From CANKHA01 sp963750965 (GTDB lineage Bacteria > Pseudomonadota > Alphaproteobacteria > Rhizobiales > Xanthobacteraceae): a DNA stretch of 64,000 bases. The notes beneath the pieces were generated by a model. It worked only from the letters and a program-made list of their open reading frames with translations, was not told the DNA's origin and made no database searches. A program made the translations under genes and the position numbers. Positions 17,739 to 27,256 of the stretch are shown here, piece by piece (the first letter of the stretch is position 1; each line of letters starts with the position of its first letter). The stretch spans positions 62,001-126,000 of the forward strand of contig CAVVSK010000013.1 in the NCBI GenBank assembly GCA_963750965.1. The letters run 5' to 3'.

Positions 17739-19551
17739 ATGACGGCCGGCCCGATCCAAAACATCCGCAATTTTTCCATTGTCGCGCATATCGACCACGG
17801 CAAGTCGACATTGGCCGACCGGCTGATCCAGCTCACCGGCGGGCTCACCGACCGCGAGATGCTGGGCAAGGAACAGGTGCTCGACTCGATGGATATCGAG
17901 CGCGAGCGCGGCATCACCATCAAGGCGCAGACCGTGCGGCTGAAATACCGCGCGAACGACGGTAAGGATTACATCCTCAACCTGATCGACACCCCCGGCC
18001 ATGTCGACTTCGCCTATGAGGTGAACCGCTCGCTCGCTGCCTGCGAGGGCTCGTTGCTGGTGGTGGACGCCAGCCAGGGCGTGGAAGCGCAGACGCTCGC
18101 CAACGTCTATCACGCGCTCGATGCCGGCCATGAGATTGTGCCGGTGCTCAACAAGATCGACCTGCCGGCGGCAGAGCCCGACCAAATCAAGCAGCAGATC
18201 GAGGACGTCATCGGTCTTGACGCCTCCGATGCCGTCATGATCTCGGCCAAGACCGGCCTCGGCGTTCCCGATGTGCTGGAGGCGATTGTCACCCGCCTGC
18301 CGCCGCCCAAGGGCGACCGCAACGCCACGCTGAAGGCCCTGCTGGTGGACAGCTGGTACGACGCTTACCTCGGCGTCGTCGTGCTGGTGCGGATCGTCGA
18401 TGGCGTGCTCAGAAAAGGCCAGCGCATCCGCATGATCGGCATCGAGTCCTCCTACGAGGTCGATCGCACCGGCGTGTTCACACCGAAGCTGACGCTCGTT
18501 GATGAACTCGGTCCCGGCGAGATCGGGATGCTGACCGCCTCAATCAAGGAAGTGGCCGACACGCGCGTCGGCGATACCATCACCGACGAGCGCAACCCGG
18601 TGGACGAGCCGCTGCCCGGTTTCCGGCCGGCGATCCCGGTGGTGTTCTGCGGCTTGTTCCCGGTCGACGCCGCGCAATTCGAGGATTTGCGCGCGGCCAT
18701 GGGCAGGCTGCGGCTGAACGATGCCAGCTTCTCCTACGAGATGGAAACCTCGGCCGCGCTCGGCTTCGGCTTCCGCTGCGGCTTCCTCGGGCTTCTGCAT
18801 CTGGAAATCATCCAGGAGCGGCTGGAGCGCGAATTCAATCTCGATCTGATCGCGACCGCGCCGTCGGTCATTTACCGCATGAAGCTGCGCGACGGCTCGG
18901 AGATCGAAATCCACAATCCGGTCGACATGCCGGACGTGATGAAAATCCTGGAAATCGAGGAGCCCTGGATCGAGGCGACCATCCTGACGCCCGACGAATA
19001 TCTCGGCGCCGTGCTGAAACTCTGCCAGGACCGCCGCGGCATGCAGAAGGAGCTGACCTATGTCGGCAGCCGCGCGATGGTGAAATACGATCTGCCGCTG
19101 AACGAAGTGGTGTTCGATTTCTACGACCGGCTGAAATCGGTGTCGAAGGGTTATGCCTCGTTCGACTATCATCTCACCGACTACAAGGTCGCCGACCTCG
19201 TGAAGATGCAGATCCTGGTCAATGAGGAGCCGGTCGACGCCTTGTCCATGCTGGTGCATCGCACCCGTGCGGAGGCGCGCGGCCGCGGCATGTGCGAGAA
19301 GCTGAAAGAGTTGATTCCGCCGCACATGTTCCAGGTTCCCGATCCAGGCTGCGATCGGCGGCAAGATCATCGCGCGTGAGACCGTGCGCGCCTTGCGCAA
19401 GGACGTGACCGCGAAATGCTACGGCGGCGACGCCACGCGCAAGCGCAAGCTGCTCGACAAGCAGAAGAAGGGCAAAAAGCGCATGCGGCAGTTCGGCAAG
19501 GTCGACATCCCGCAGGAGGCGTTTATCGCCGCGCTGAAGGTGGATACCTAG
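17739..19551 (+). CDS. lepA: Elongation factor 4 (LepA), one frameshift
   Basis: Ribosome back-translocase GTPase, near-universal in bacteria. G1 AHIDHGKSTLADRL, G3 DTPGHVDF, G4 NKIDLP, plus LepA-specific C-terminal domain. The open frame ends at 19379 after HMFQVPDPGC. Removing one C from the CCC at 19338-19340 restores HMFQVPIQAAIGGKIIARE and runs to TAG at 19549-19551 for 603 residues, the normal length. In such a conserved gene this is almost certainly a homopolymer sequencing error. Confidence 0.95.
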
Positions 19552-19686
19552 CCATCTCTATTCTCTGCGCGCGATACGACTTCATCGCGCATCGCGCTTG
19601 TAATCCCCACCTGAGACTGTCCACAATGAAGGTCCGGCCAAGGGCGGGACCAACCGCCCGGCCGTTACCGGACGAGGGAGGTCCTC

Positions 19687-20746
19687 ATGACGTATGCCCG
19701 GCGCCTTCGCGCCTCAGCCGTTTTCATTCGTGATGCTTGCTGCCGGTGCCCTCAGCATGCCGCACACCGCCATCGCCCAGCAAACCCCCGCCTCGATCAC
19801 CGTCGAGCTCGGCGACGTGTCGCTCACCAAGCTGCCTTTCATCATGGCGGCCGACTACGGCATCTATGAACGCAATGCGCTGAAGGTCCGGCAATACATC
19901 ACGCCGTCCGCCGCCAAGGCAGTGGAGGCTAGGGGTGTGAAAGTGCCGCCGGAAAATATCGGCCGCGAAGAAGGCAACATCAACATTGGCGGCGGCAGCC
20001 CGACCATGGTGCGCATGCACTCGGTCGCCACCGCGCCGCATCGCGTGATCCTGGCGACTACCGACATCTACTCGCGCTACCACATCCTGGCGCGCAGCGA
20101 CATCAAGTCGGTCGATGACGTCAAGGGTAAGCGCATCGGCTACGGCAATCCCGGCGCGCTCAGCCACTTCTCGATCCTGATGTGGCTGAAGAGCATCGGG
20201 CTCGACCCGGAGAAGGACGTCGAGATGTACTCCAACGGCGGGGATATCGAGCATGTCATGCAGGGCCGCGTCGATATCATCACCGCCAACGGCATCACCG
20301 TCGACGAAGCCGTCAAGCACGGCATGAACGACATCGCCAATCTCGTCCCGAGGAAGATCCACATGCCCGGCTCGGGCGTGAACGCGGAGAAGGCCTGGCT
20401 GGCGCAGAACCGCGACGTGGCGGCACGCTTCGTCAAGGCAACGGTGGAAGCGATCGCGCTGATGAAGCAGGACAAGGAGAGGGCTTTCGCTTCGATGCGC
20501 AAATGGTACGGCATCAACGACCAGAGGGTGCTGGAAGGCATCTATGCGGAAGCGACCGACCTGCCGATCAAGCCCTATCCCTCGATCGAAGGTCTGAAAA
20601 ACATGCAGACGGTGTACACGTGGCGCGCGATCACGAGGAAGAAGCCGGAAGAATTCGTGGACGCGAGCTTCGTCACCGAGCTCGACAAGAGCGGCTATAT
20701 CGACAGCCTCTACAAGAAGACCGAGGCGGCCGCCGCGCCGAAATAG
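19687..20746 (+). CDS. ABC transporter substrate-binding protein, NMT1/SsuA type, orphan
   Basis: About 352 residues, periplasmic. The mature part starts TPASITVELGDVSLTKLPF and has the NMT1-like pattern FIMAADYGIYERNALKV. The single frame begins at 19694, but GGGAGG sits correctly for the ATG at 19687, whose product MTYARRLRASAVFI would join VMLAAGALSMPHTAIAQ into a proper signal peptide if one extra T is removed near 19721-19730. I therefore favour 19687 with an indel. No permease or ATPase gene is adjacent. Ligand unknown. Confidence 0.82.
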
Positions 20747-20757
20747 CCGCAAACACA

Positions 20758-20786
20758 AAGGGCGCGCATCGGCGCGCCCTTCTTTT
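20758..20786. terminator. Bidirectional rho-independent terminator
   Basis: AAGGGCGCGC - ATCG - GCGCGCCCTT, perfect 10 bp arms, followed by CTTTT on the plus strand and preceded by an A-rich stretch. It lies between two convergent genes for binding proteins and can serve both. Confidence 0.85.
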
Positions 20787-20807
20787 CCGTTGCCGGACTT
20801 TGGCTTT

Positions 20808-21869
20808 TTACTCCGCGCCCTTCTTCGTCTTCGGCACTTCCACCGTGTTGGTCGGGACAATGGCGAGCTTCACTTTTTCGCGGATGTCGGCCGGCGCCTC
20901 AATGATGTCTTTGATGAGCTGCGCCAGCTCCGCGCCGCTCATCGCGCGAATTTCCATGCGCTGCTTCTCCGCTTCGGCGAGAAACTCCGGATCCGCCAAA
21001 GTGGCGTCGAAGGCCTTGCGCAAAGCCGCGACGCGTTCGGGCGGCACCCCGGGAGTGGTGGCGATCGGCCGCCCGACCGACACTGAGCGCGAGATGAAGT
21101 CGATGACCTGCTTCTGCTCCGGCGTCTTGGCGAGGTCGCGCAGCAGCGGCACGTCGGGGAGATCTGGCTCCTTCTGCATGCCAATCTGCACGATCGGCTT
21201 GATCATCTTTTTCTCGACGAGGTGCGGCGTCGCCGCCTTGTAACTTACCCACGGGTTGGTCGCGCGCGCATCCACCTCGCCACGCTCCATCGCGAGATTG
21301 ACATCCGCCCCGTCGGCGTATCCGACCACGAGCTTGAACTTGGCGCCCAGCACATTGTTGTAGAGCGCCGGCACCTGGGTGGAGATCGAGCCGGCGCCGG
21401 TCGTGCCCATCACCGTCTCGCGCTTGAGCGCATCTTCCCAGCTCTGCGTCTTCGAGGTGTGCCACACCACCGAGACCTGGTTGTGCGAGCTCATATTGCC
21501 CAACCAGTTGAAGTTGCGCAGATCGGCCTCAAGTCCCGTGTTGATGCCGAGTGCCTGGTCCACCGGCAGGCCTTGGCTGGCGATGGTGAGGATGGTGCCG
21601 TCCTTCGGCGCGACATTGGCGACGTAATTGGCGGCCTTGATGCCGCCGCCGCCGGGCATATTGACCGGGATCACCGTCGGGGTGCCGGGGATGTGCTTGC
21701 CGATATGCCGGCCGAGGACGCGGGCGTAGAGATCGTAGCCGCCCCCAACGCCGGAGCGGATGACGAATTGAATCTGCTTGCCTTTGTAGAAATCGGCCAC
21801 CGGATCGGCGAGGGCCGGCGCGCTGAAAAGCGCTAGGACAAGAACTACCGCAGAGACCAGATGCTGCAT
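20808..21869 (-). CDS. TctC/Bug-family periplasmic substrate-binding protein, orphan
   Basis: 353 residues from the ATG at 21869, preceded by GGGAGGAAGC and opening with a signal peptide (MQHLVSAVVLVLALFSAPAL, cleavage after ALA). Family signatures: YKGKQIQFVIRSGVGGGYD, GRHIGKHIPGTPTVIPVNMP. Such proteins deliver carboxylates to TctAB tripartite transporters. The nearest tctAB genes are at the far right of the window, so pairing is not evident. Ligand unknown. Confidence 0.9.
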   Translation of the reverse strand: MQHLVSAVVLVLALFSAPALADPVADFYKGKQIQFVIRSGVGGGYDLYARVLGRHIGKHIPGTPTVIPVNMPGGGGIKAANYVANVAPKDGTILTIASQGLPVDQALGINTGLEADLRNFNWLGNMSSHNQVSVVWHTSKTQSWEDALKRETVMGTTGAGSISTQVPALYNNVLGAKFKLVVGYADGADVNLAMERGEVDARATNPWVSYKAATPHLVEKKMIKPIVQIGMQKEPDLPDVPLLRDLAKTPEQKQVIDFISRSVSVGRPIATTPGVPPERVAALRKAFDATLADPEFLAEAEKQRMEIRAMSGAELAQLIKDIIEAPADIREKVKLAIVPTNTVEVPKTKKGAE

Positions 21870-22007
21870 CGCTTCCTCCCTCATCCGTTCGCTGGAAGAT
21901 AGCATGCGGCCGCAGGCACCCCACAACGCGGGCCGTAACTCCCCCGTATTTGCAAATGGTTCTTAATTGCAGTATCGTTCCTTTAAACCAACCAACGGGG
22001 GAGCGTC

Positions 22008-22490
22008 ATGCGGTTAGCAGTTTCGATCGCGCTTGCGACGGCGGCCATGCTGGGCGCCGCCCTGATCCCAACCGCTCAGGCCGCGGGCGACCTGTCGCAA
22101 CAAAATCCGATCGAGGTGACGGTCGATCTCGGCATGGGCGGCAAGCACGTTTTCGTGCCCAACAAGCTGCGCTTTGAGACCGGCAAGCTCTACAAGCTGG
22201 TGCTCCGCAACGCGAGCAAGGACCCGCATTATTTCACTTCGCACGCTTTTTCACACATGATCTGGACCCGAAAAGTGCAGGTGACCCAAGAGCGCGACGG
22301 AAAAAAGAGCACGCTTGCCGAGTTCAAAGGCGCGATCCGCGAAGTCGAGGTCTATCCGGGGCACAGCGCCGAATGGTGGTTCGTGCCGGTGGCCGCCGGC
22401 CGCGCCGACGATCTGCGCTGCGGCATTGTGCAGGCCGACGGAACCACGCACGCCAGCCACGGCATGACGGGCGAGATCGTGATCGAATAA
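22008..22490 (+). CDS. Periplasmic cupredoxin-like protein
   Basis: 160 residues with signal peptide (MRLAVSIALATAAMLGAALI, cleavage near AQA). The mature part looks like a small cupredoxin: KHVFVPNKLRFETGKLYKLV, a His in KDPHYFTSH, and a C-terminal LRCGI then THASHGMTGEIVI. The H, C, H, M order fits a type-1 copper site of the plastocyanin kind, although the Cys-His spacing is longer than usual. Copper binding is inferred. Divergent from the TctC-like gene, with 138 bp between starts. Confidence 0.75.
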   Translation: MRLAVSIALATAAMLGAALIPTAQAAGDLSQQNPIEVTVDLGMGGKHVFVPNKLRFETGKLYKLVLRNASKDPHYFTSHAFSHMIWTRKVQVTQERDGKKSTLAEFKGAIREVEVYPGHSAEWWFVPVAAGRADDLRCGIVQADGTTHASHGMTGEIVIE

Positions 22491-22524
22491 AAACGGAAAT
22501 CGGCTGCGGTCAGCGCGAAAAAAA

Positions 22525-23391
22525 TTACCAGTGAAACCCGGGCCGCTCGAAGCGCGCAGTGCGCAGCGGCCTTTGCGTCTCGCGGTGAGCGCGGCGCGCC
22601 GAATTCTTCTTCTCATGCAAGACGGCGGTGGTCTCTGCCGGCGCGCCCGCGGTCGCTGTCACCTGCGGCTCCACGATTTTCTGCGGCAGGGCCATTGCTT
22701 CGACCACCGGCGTTTCTGTCACGACGTTCTCCGCCACGAAGTGACCGGGCTTCTTCCTCGGCGCATCGCGCGCCGAATTCTTCTTCTCATGCTGAACGGC
22801 GGTGGTCTCTGCCGGCGCGCCCGCGGTCGCTGTCACCTGCGGCTCCACGATTTTCTGCGGCAGGGCCATTGCTTCGACCACCGGCTTTTCTGTCACGGCG
22901 TTCTCCGCCACGAAGTGACTGGGCTTCTTCCTCGGTGCATCGCTCGGCGCCTCGATCAAGTCGTCGGAAACCACCACACGGGTATTCGCCATCTGTTTCT
23001 GCACAAGCGAATAGAGCGTCGCGGCGTTGTCGGGGTGCAGGCGCACGCAACCATGCGAGGCGGTCTTGCCGAGCCGGGCAACTTCTGTGGTGCCGTGGAT
23101 GGCGTAGCCCCTATCGAAGAAAATGGAATGCGGCATCGGCGCGTTGGCGTATTGCCTGGAGCGCCACTTCCGCGCCAGCCACTGCGGCTTGTAAACGCCG
23201 CTAGGTGTTGTGTAGTGCTTGGCGCCGGTCGACACCGTCCAATTGTAGCGGGCGGTGCCATCGACCAGCACCGACATCCGCTGCGCGGTCTTGCTGATGT
23301 TCACCAGAATGTCGGCGGCGGCGGGTCGCGATCCGGTCACAAGCAGGGCAAATATGGCCGCCCATGCAGCTGCGATGATGACCGTATGCAT
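22525..23391 (-). CDS. L,D-transpeptidase (YkuD) with repeated C-terminal tail
   Basis: 288 residues. A signal sequence is followed by a YkuD domain with the catalytic motif HGTTEVARLGKTASHGCVRL (His and Cys present), forming 3-3 peptidoglycan cross-links or attaching proteins in the periplasm. From about residue 155 the protein is a low-complexity, Pro/Lys/Ala-rich tail composed of two 58-residue near-identical repeats and a basic end (RRAHRETQRPLR). The tail is probably an extended wall-spanning segment. Divergent from mepA. Confidence 0.9.
   Translation of the reverse strand: MHTVIIAAAWAAIFALLVTGSRPAAADILVNISKTAQRMSVLVDGTARYNWTVSTGAKHYTTPSGVYKPQWLARKWRSRQYANAPMPHSIFFDRGYAIHGTTEVARLGKTASHGCVRLHPDNAATLYSLVQKQMANTRVVVSDDLIEAPSDAPRKKPSHFVAENAVTEKPVVEAMALPQKIVEPQVTATAGAPAETTAVQHEKKNSARDAPRKKPGHFVAENVVTETPVVEAMALPQKIVEPQVTATAGAPAETTAVLHEKKNSARRAHRETQRPLRTARFERPGFHW
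22594..22941 (-). repeat. Two 174 bp tandem repeats inside the L,D-transpeptidase gene
   Basis: Units 22594-22767 and 22768-22941 are nearly identical and keep frame (58 residues). Each encodes KKPxHFVAEN, PVVEAMALPQKIVEPQ and TAGAPAETTAV. Differences are confined to a handful of positions, indicating a recent duplication. Confidence 0.92.
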
Positions 23392-23604
23392 GACGATCCC
23401 CGGCCCAAAACAAGCTTAACCGCCTGTTAACCAGCATCGCGCGCCTGGAAGCCGTTGTAAAGCCTTGTGGTCATTGAAGTTTGGGTTAGGAAAAGGGTTG
23501 CGAATCCGCGCCTGCCTCGGTGAAATGGTGAAGCCCTGCGCTATAATCCTCTCGATTTCGTCCACCAGCCTCGACTCGGACGCGGCGTGGATAAGGGAGT
23601 TCAA

Positions 23605-24522
23605 ATGTTTGCGAAGGTGGTCGCCTGGTGTGTTCTGATCTTCGCTTTGCCTGCGGGTGCCTGGGCGCAAACGCCCGGCACGGTCAACCCAAAGCCGCTG
23701 CCGCCGCTCGCCCAACCGGACGATCCGAAAACTCCCGCGAAGGAATTGTTTGGGCGCAAGGACGGGCCCGCACCGCTCGAAGCGCGTGCCCTCGGGTGGT
23801 ACGCCAAGGGATGTCTCGCCGGCGCCACCGCGCTGCCGGTGAATGGCGAAACCTGGCAGGTGATGCGGCTGTCGCGCAACCGCAATTGGGGACATCCCAA
23901 TCTGGTGCGCTTGATAGAGCGGTTGTCGGAAAAAGGAAAGAAGCTCGGCTGGAACGGACTATTGGTCGGCGACATGTCGCAGCCGCGCGGCGGCCCGATG
24001 CTTACCGGCCATTCTAGCCACCAAGTCGGCCTCGATGCCGATATCTGGCTTACGCCGATGCCCGACCGCGAGCTCACGCGTCAGGAGCGCGAAGAAATGT
24101 CGGCTGTCGACATGGTCGCGGACCACCGCAAGGACGTCGATCCGAAGGTTTGGACTTCGAAGCACGTCGCCATTATCAAGGCCGCCGCCGAGCAGCCGGA
24201 AGTCGAACGCATCTTCGTGAACGCGGCGATCAAGAAAGCCTTGTGCCGCGACAGCGGCAGTTCGCGCACCTGGCTCAACAAGGTGCGACCCTATTGGGGG
24301 CACAACTATCATTTCCATATACGGATGCGTTGCCCGGCGGGAGAAGGAGAGTGCAAGCCGCAGGATCCGGTGCCGGCTGGCGATGGCTGCAAGGAACTGG
24401 ATTGGTGGTTCCGCGACGCAGTGCTGCACCCCAAACCGCCGAAGGAACCGGTGAAGCCGAAGCCTCCGATCACCATGGTTGAACTGCCGGCGGCCTGCCG
24501 CAAAGTATTGATGGCACCGTAG
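23605..24522 (+). CDS. mepA: Penicillin-insensitive murein endopeptidase MepA
   Basis: 305 residues from the ATG at 23605, behind AAGGGAG; signal peptide MFAKVVAWCVLIFALPAG ending AWA. LAS-type metallopeptidase: GDMSQPRGGPMLTGHSSHQ and VGLDADIWLTPM carry zinc ligands, with the third His in YWGHNYHFHIRMRC. Cleaves D-Ala-meso-DAP cross-links in the periplasm. Divergent from the L,D-transpeptidase, a transferase that makes alternative cross-links. Confidence 0.95.
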   Translation: MFAKVVAWCVLIFALPAGAWAQTPGTVNPKPLPPLAQPDDPKTPAKELFGRKDGPAPLEARALGWYAKGCLAGATALPVNGETWQVMRLSRNRNWGHPNLVRLIERLSEKGKKLGWNGLLVGDMSQPRGGPMLTGHSSHQVGLDADIWLTPMPDRELTRQEREEMSAVDMVADHRKDVDPKVWTSKHVAIIKAAAEQPEVERIFVNAAIKKALCRDSGSSRTWLNKVRPYWGHNYHFHIRMRCPAGEGECKPQDPVPAGDGCKELDWWFRDAVLHPKPPKEPVKPKPPITMVELPAACRKVLMAP

Positions 24523-24536
24523 ACGGGCCGACGCGC

Positions 24537-25289
24537 TTACAAAACCTTGAGCGCGCGGGCGAGTTGCCAGGCGGAAAGCATCACCACGAGAACGCCGACC
24601 ATTGTCATCAGCACGCGCGGCGGCAGACGCTTCACGGCCCATCCGCCCAGTGGAGCTGCGATCACGCCGCCGATCACGAGAGCGATCAGCTCCCGCCACG
24701 GCGCGATGCCAAGTTCGATGAAGAAGGTCGTGGCCGCCGCGACCGTGACAAAAAATTCCGTGGTGTTGACCGAACCGACGGCTTTGCGCGGCGCGTGACC
24801 GGAACCGATCAAGGTGGAGGCGACCATCGGCCCCCAACCTCCGCCGCCGCTGGCATCCAAGAACCCGCCGACTAGGCCGAGCGGCGGGGCCCAAGCAAAT
24901 GGCGCGTCGCGCCTGGGGATCTGGCGCGCGGCTTTCGCCAAAATAAAAATACCGAGCAGGAGCAAATAGAAGGCGACGAATGGCCGCGCCGCACTGGCAT
25001 CGACATTGGAAAGGAACCAGGCGCCGAGCACCGCGCCGATAACGCCGCCGATGCCGAGCCGCGCCACCAGTTTCCAATCCACATTGCCGTGCGCGATATG
25101 CGAGGCGGCGGAAGCGGCGGTGGTGAATACTTCCGCGGTGTGCACCATGGCGCTTGCCTGCGCCACCGGCACCCCCATCGTCAGCATGGCCGACGTCGAG
25201 ATCACGCCGAAGGCCATGCCGAGCGCACCATCGATGAGCTGAGCGACGAAGCCGATCGCGCCCAGCAACAAATAGTCCGAAAGCATCAA
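24537..25289 (-). CDS. TauE/SafE-family anion permease
   Basis: 250 residues, about eight hydrophobic helices in two homologous halves. N-terminal IGFVAQLIDGALGMAFGVIS is the family signature. Such proteins export sulfite, sulfoacetate or similar organosulfur anions across the inner membrane. It starts at 25289 (TTG, or ATG three bases in) and is convergent with mepA. Substrate not determinable here. Confidence 0.9.
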   Translation of the reverse strand: MMLSDYLLLGAIGFVAQLIDGALGMAFGVISTSAMLTMGVPVAQASAMVHTAEVFTTAASAASHIAHGNVDWKLVARLGIGGVIGAVLGAWFLSNVDASAARPFVAFYLLLLGIFILAKAARQIPRRDAPFAWAPPLGLVGGFLDASGGGGWGPMVASTLIGSGHAPRKAVGSVNTTEFFVTVAAATTFFIELGIAPWRELIALVIGGVIAAPLGGWAVKRLPPRVLMTMVGVLVVMLSAWQLARALKVL

Positions 25290-25670
25290 ATGAAGACCCC
25301 GTAGGCCGCCGCGCCGATCACCCCGGCCCCATGGTGTCTGCGCACCGCCGCATCAGGCGACCGCCCAGGGGGCCGGAATGAGTAGCCAACAAAGCCGGGC
25401 ACTGCAAGGCAAGTTCGCATGAAAGGAGGACATCCCCTACTTAGCTGCCCGTATCACATCAGGAAAAAACCACGCAGCTGTATGTCCTTGGAAGATCGTT
25501 CTCTGCCCGCCTTTGCCCGCAAAGCAAAACTTGCTAGCGTTGTGCGCGACATGCGCCGCGTCGTGCACGCGCCGCAGACCCCGAACGGCGGTTCGTGGGC
25601 GGTCTCTTCCGATTGATGAATGAAGCCCGTGATGGCGGCGCCGTCGGCGCTGCCGTCTGGAGGACGCGTC
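25290..25670. other. Intergenic region upstream of modA, no gene seen
   Basis: 381 bp between the divergent TauE and modA genes. It must hold both promoters. A short plus-strand reading frame at 25481-25616 has no recognisable content. I see no clear ModE palindrome and no structured molybdenum-cofactor riboswitch. Confidence 0.5.
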
Positions 25671-26450
25671 GTGAAATATGCTCGGATCCTGCTCACGCTT
25701 TTGCTCGCGTTCGCCGGTTGCGCGCCTCATGCGCTTGCGCAGGACCAGCGGCTCCTTGTATTCGCGGCGGCTTCGCTGAAGGACGCGCTCGACGAAGTGA
25801 ATGCGGCCTACATGAAGGCAAAAGGCATCCAGGTCTCCGCCAGTTATGCGGGGAGCTCGCAACTGATCAGGCAGATCGAACAAGGCGCGCCTGCGGAAGT
25901 ATTCATTTCCGCCGATCTGGAGACGATGAACTACGGCGCACGCACAAAGGCGGTGCAGGAGCACACCCGCGTCGACCTGCTCGGCAATCAGCTGGTGCTC
26001 ATCGCGGCAGCGGACGCAGCCATAGGCACCGTTGAGATCGGCTCGGACTTCGATCTTGCGGCACTTGCCGGCAAGGGCCGTATCGTTACGGGCGACGTCC
26101 GCGCGGTTCCGGTCGGCCGCTATGCCCAGGCGGCGCTGCAAAAGCTTGGGCTTTGGTCGTCGGTGCAGGGCAAGCTCGCGATGGTGGAGAATGTGCGCGT
26201 GGCGCTGTCGCTGGTGGCGCGCGGAGAGGCGCCGCTTGGGATCGTCTACGGGACCGACGCCAAGGCCGAGCCGAGGGTGAAAGTGATCGGCGTCTTTCCA
26301 GCGGATTCGCATCCGCCGATCGTCTATCCTGCCGCGCTGACTGCGGGAGCAAAAACCGGCGGGGCGTCTTATCTTGAATTCCTGCAGTCATCGCTCGCGC
26401 GCAGCATTTTCGAACAGCGCGGATTCACCTTTCTGGCGAAGAACTCTTAA
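25671..26450 (+). CDS. modA: Molybdate ABC transporter substrate-binding protein
   Basis: 259 residues from the GTG at 25671, chosen because GGAGGA precedes it and it opens a lipoprotein/signal-like leader (VKYARILLTLLLAFAGCAP). Family motifs LLVFAAASLKDALDEV, SYAGSSQLIRQIEQGAP and DLETMN bind molybdate or tungstate. First gene of modABC. The cysteine after LLAFAG may be a lipobox, which would tether the protein to the membrane. Confidence 0.93.
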   Translation: MKYARILLTLLLAFAGCAPHALAQDQRLLVFAAASLKDALDEVNAAYMKAKGIQVSASYAGSSQLIRQIEQGAPAEVFISADLETMNYGARTKAVQEHTRVDLLGNQLVLIAAADAAIGTVEIGSDFDLAALAGKGRIVTGDVRAVPVGRYAQAALQKLGLWSSVQGKLAMVENVRVALSLVARGEAPLGIVYGTDAKAEPRVKVIGVFPADSHPPIVYPAALTAGAKTGGASYLEFLQSSLARSIFEQRGFTFLAKNS

Positions 26451-26504
26451 CGCGGGTGCATATTGATTTCGCCAATTTCCCCCCACCCGCTCGCTGCGCT
26501 CGCT

Positions 26505-26530
26505 TCCCTCCCCCGCAAGCGGGGGAGGGA
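26505..26530. repeat. GC-rich hairpin repeat between modA and modB
   Basis: TCCCTCCCCCGC and GCGGGGGAGGGA are perfect complements separated by AA, followed by ATAGGGAGGGGG. Same family of intergenic hairpins as at 5.5 and 33.7 kb. Within an operon it may stabilise or attenuate the modBC message. Confidence 0.75.
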
Positions 26531-26559
26531 TAGGGAGGGGGAGCTACTTGTGACGCAAG

Positions 26560-27255
26560 ATGTTTGATCTTTCTCCCGACGAATGGATAGCGGTCCGGCT
26601 ATCGCTGCGCATCGCGGTGACGGCGACGCTCGCCGCATTGCCCTTCGGCATCGCCGTGGCCTGGCTGCTGGCGCGCAAGAATTTCTGGGGCAAGTCGCTG
26701 CTCGACGGTATCGTGCATCTGCCGCTCGTGCTGCCGCCGGTGGTGACCGGCTATCTGCTGCTGCTGTCTTTCGGCCGCAAAGGACCCGTCGGCAGTTTTC
26801 TTGAGGACAATTTCGGGATCGTGTTTTCCTTCCGCTGGACCGGCGCGGCACTCGCCTGCGGCGTCATGGGTTTTCCCTTGCTGGTGCGAGCGACCCGGTT
26901 GTCGTTCGAGGCGATCGATCGAAGGCTGGAAGACGCCGCGGCCACGCTCGGCGCCGACCGCGTCCGCACCTTTCTCACCGTCACCTTGCCGCTGGCGCTG
27001 CCCGGCATCATCGCCGGCATGGTGCTGTGCTTTGCCAAGGCGCTGGGCGAATTCGGGGCCACGATTACTTTCGTCTCCAACATTCCCGGCGAGACGCAGA
27101 CCATTTCGGCGGCGATCTATACTTTCCTGCAGGTGCCGGGCGGCGAAGGCGCGGCGAGCCGGCTTGTCATTGTCGCCATCCTGATCGCGCTTGCGGCGCT
27201 GGTTGCCTCCGAATGGCTGGCGCGGCGGGCCGGCACGCGCTTCCACGGAGAGTGA
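26560..27255 (+). CDS. modB: Molybdate ABC transporter permease
   Basis: 231 residues, about five membrane helices. The coupling-helix region RRLEDAAATLGADRVRTF and the following GIIAGMVLCFAKALGEFGAT are diagnostic for ModB. Located 109 bp after modA across a hairpin repeat and one base before the modC start, so translationally linked to modC. Confidence 0.95.
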   Translation: MFDLSPDEWIAVRLSLRIAVTATLAALPFGIAVAWLLARKNFWGKSLLDGIVHLPLVLPPVVTGYLLLLSFGRKGPVGSFLEDNFGIVFSFRWTGAALACGVMGFPLLVRATRLSFEAIDRRLEDAAATLGADRVRTFLTVTLPLALPGIIAGMVLCFAKALGEFGATITFVSNIPGETQTISAAIYTFLQVPGGEGAASRLVIVAILIALAALVASEWLARRAGTRFHGE

Positions 27256-27256
27256 G

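Noticed and set aside
22594..22941. CRISPR-like direct repeats
   Set aside because: Only two adjacent units, no spacers, and they are in frame within a coding region.
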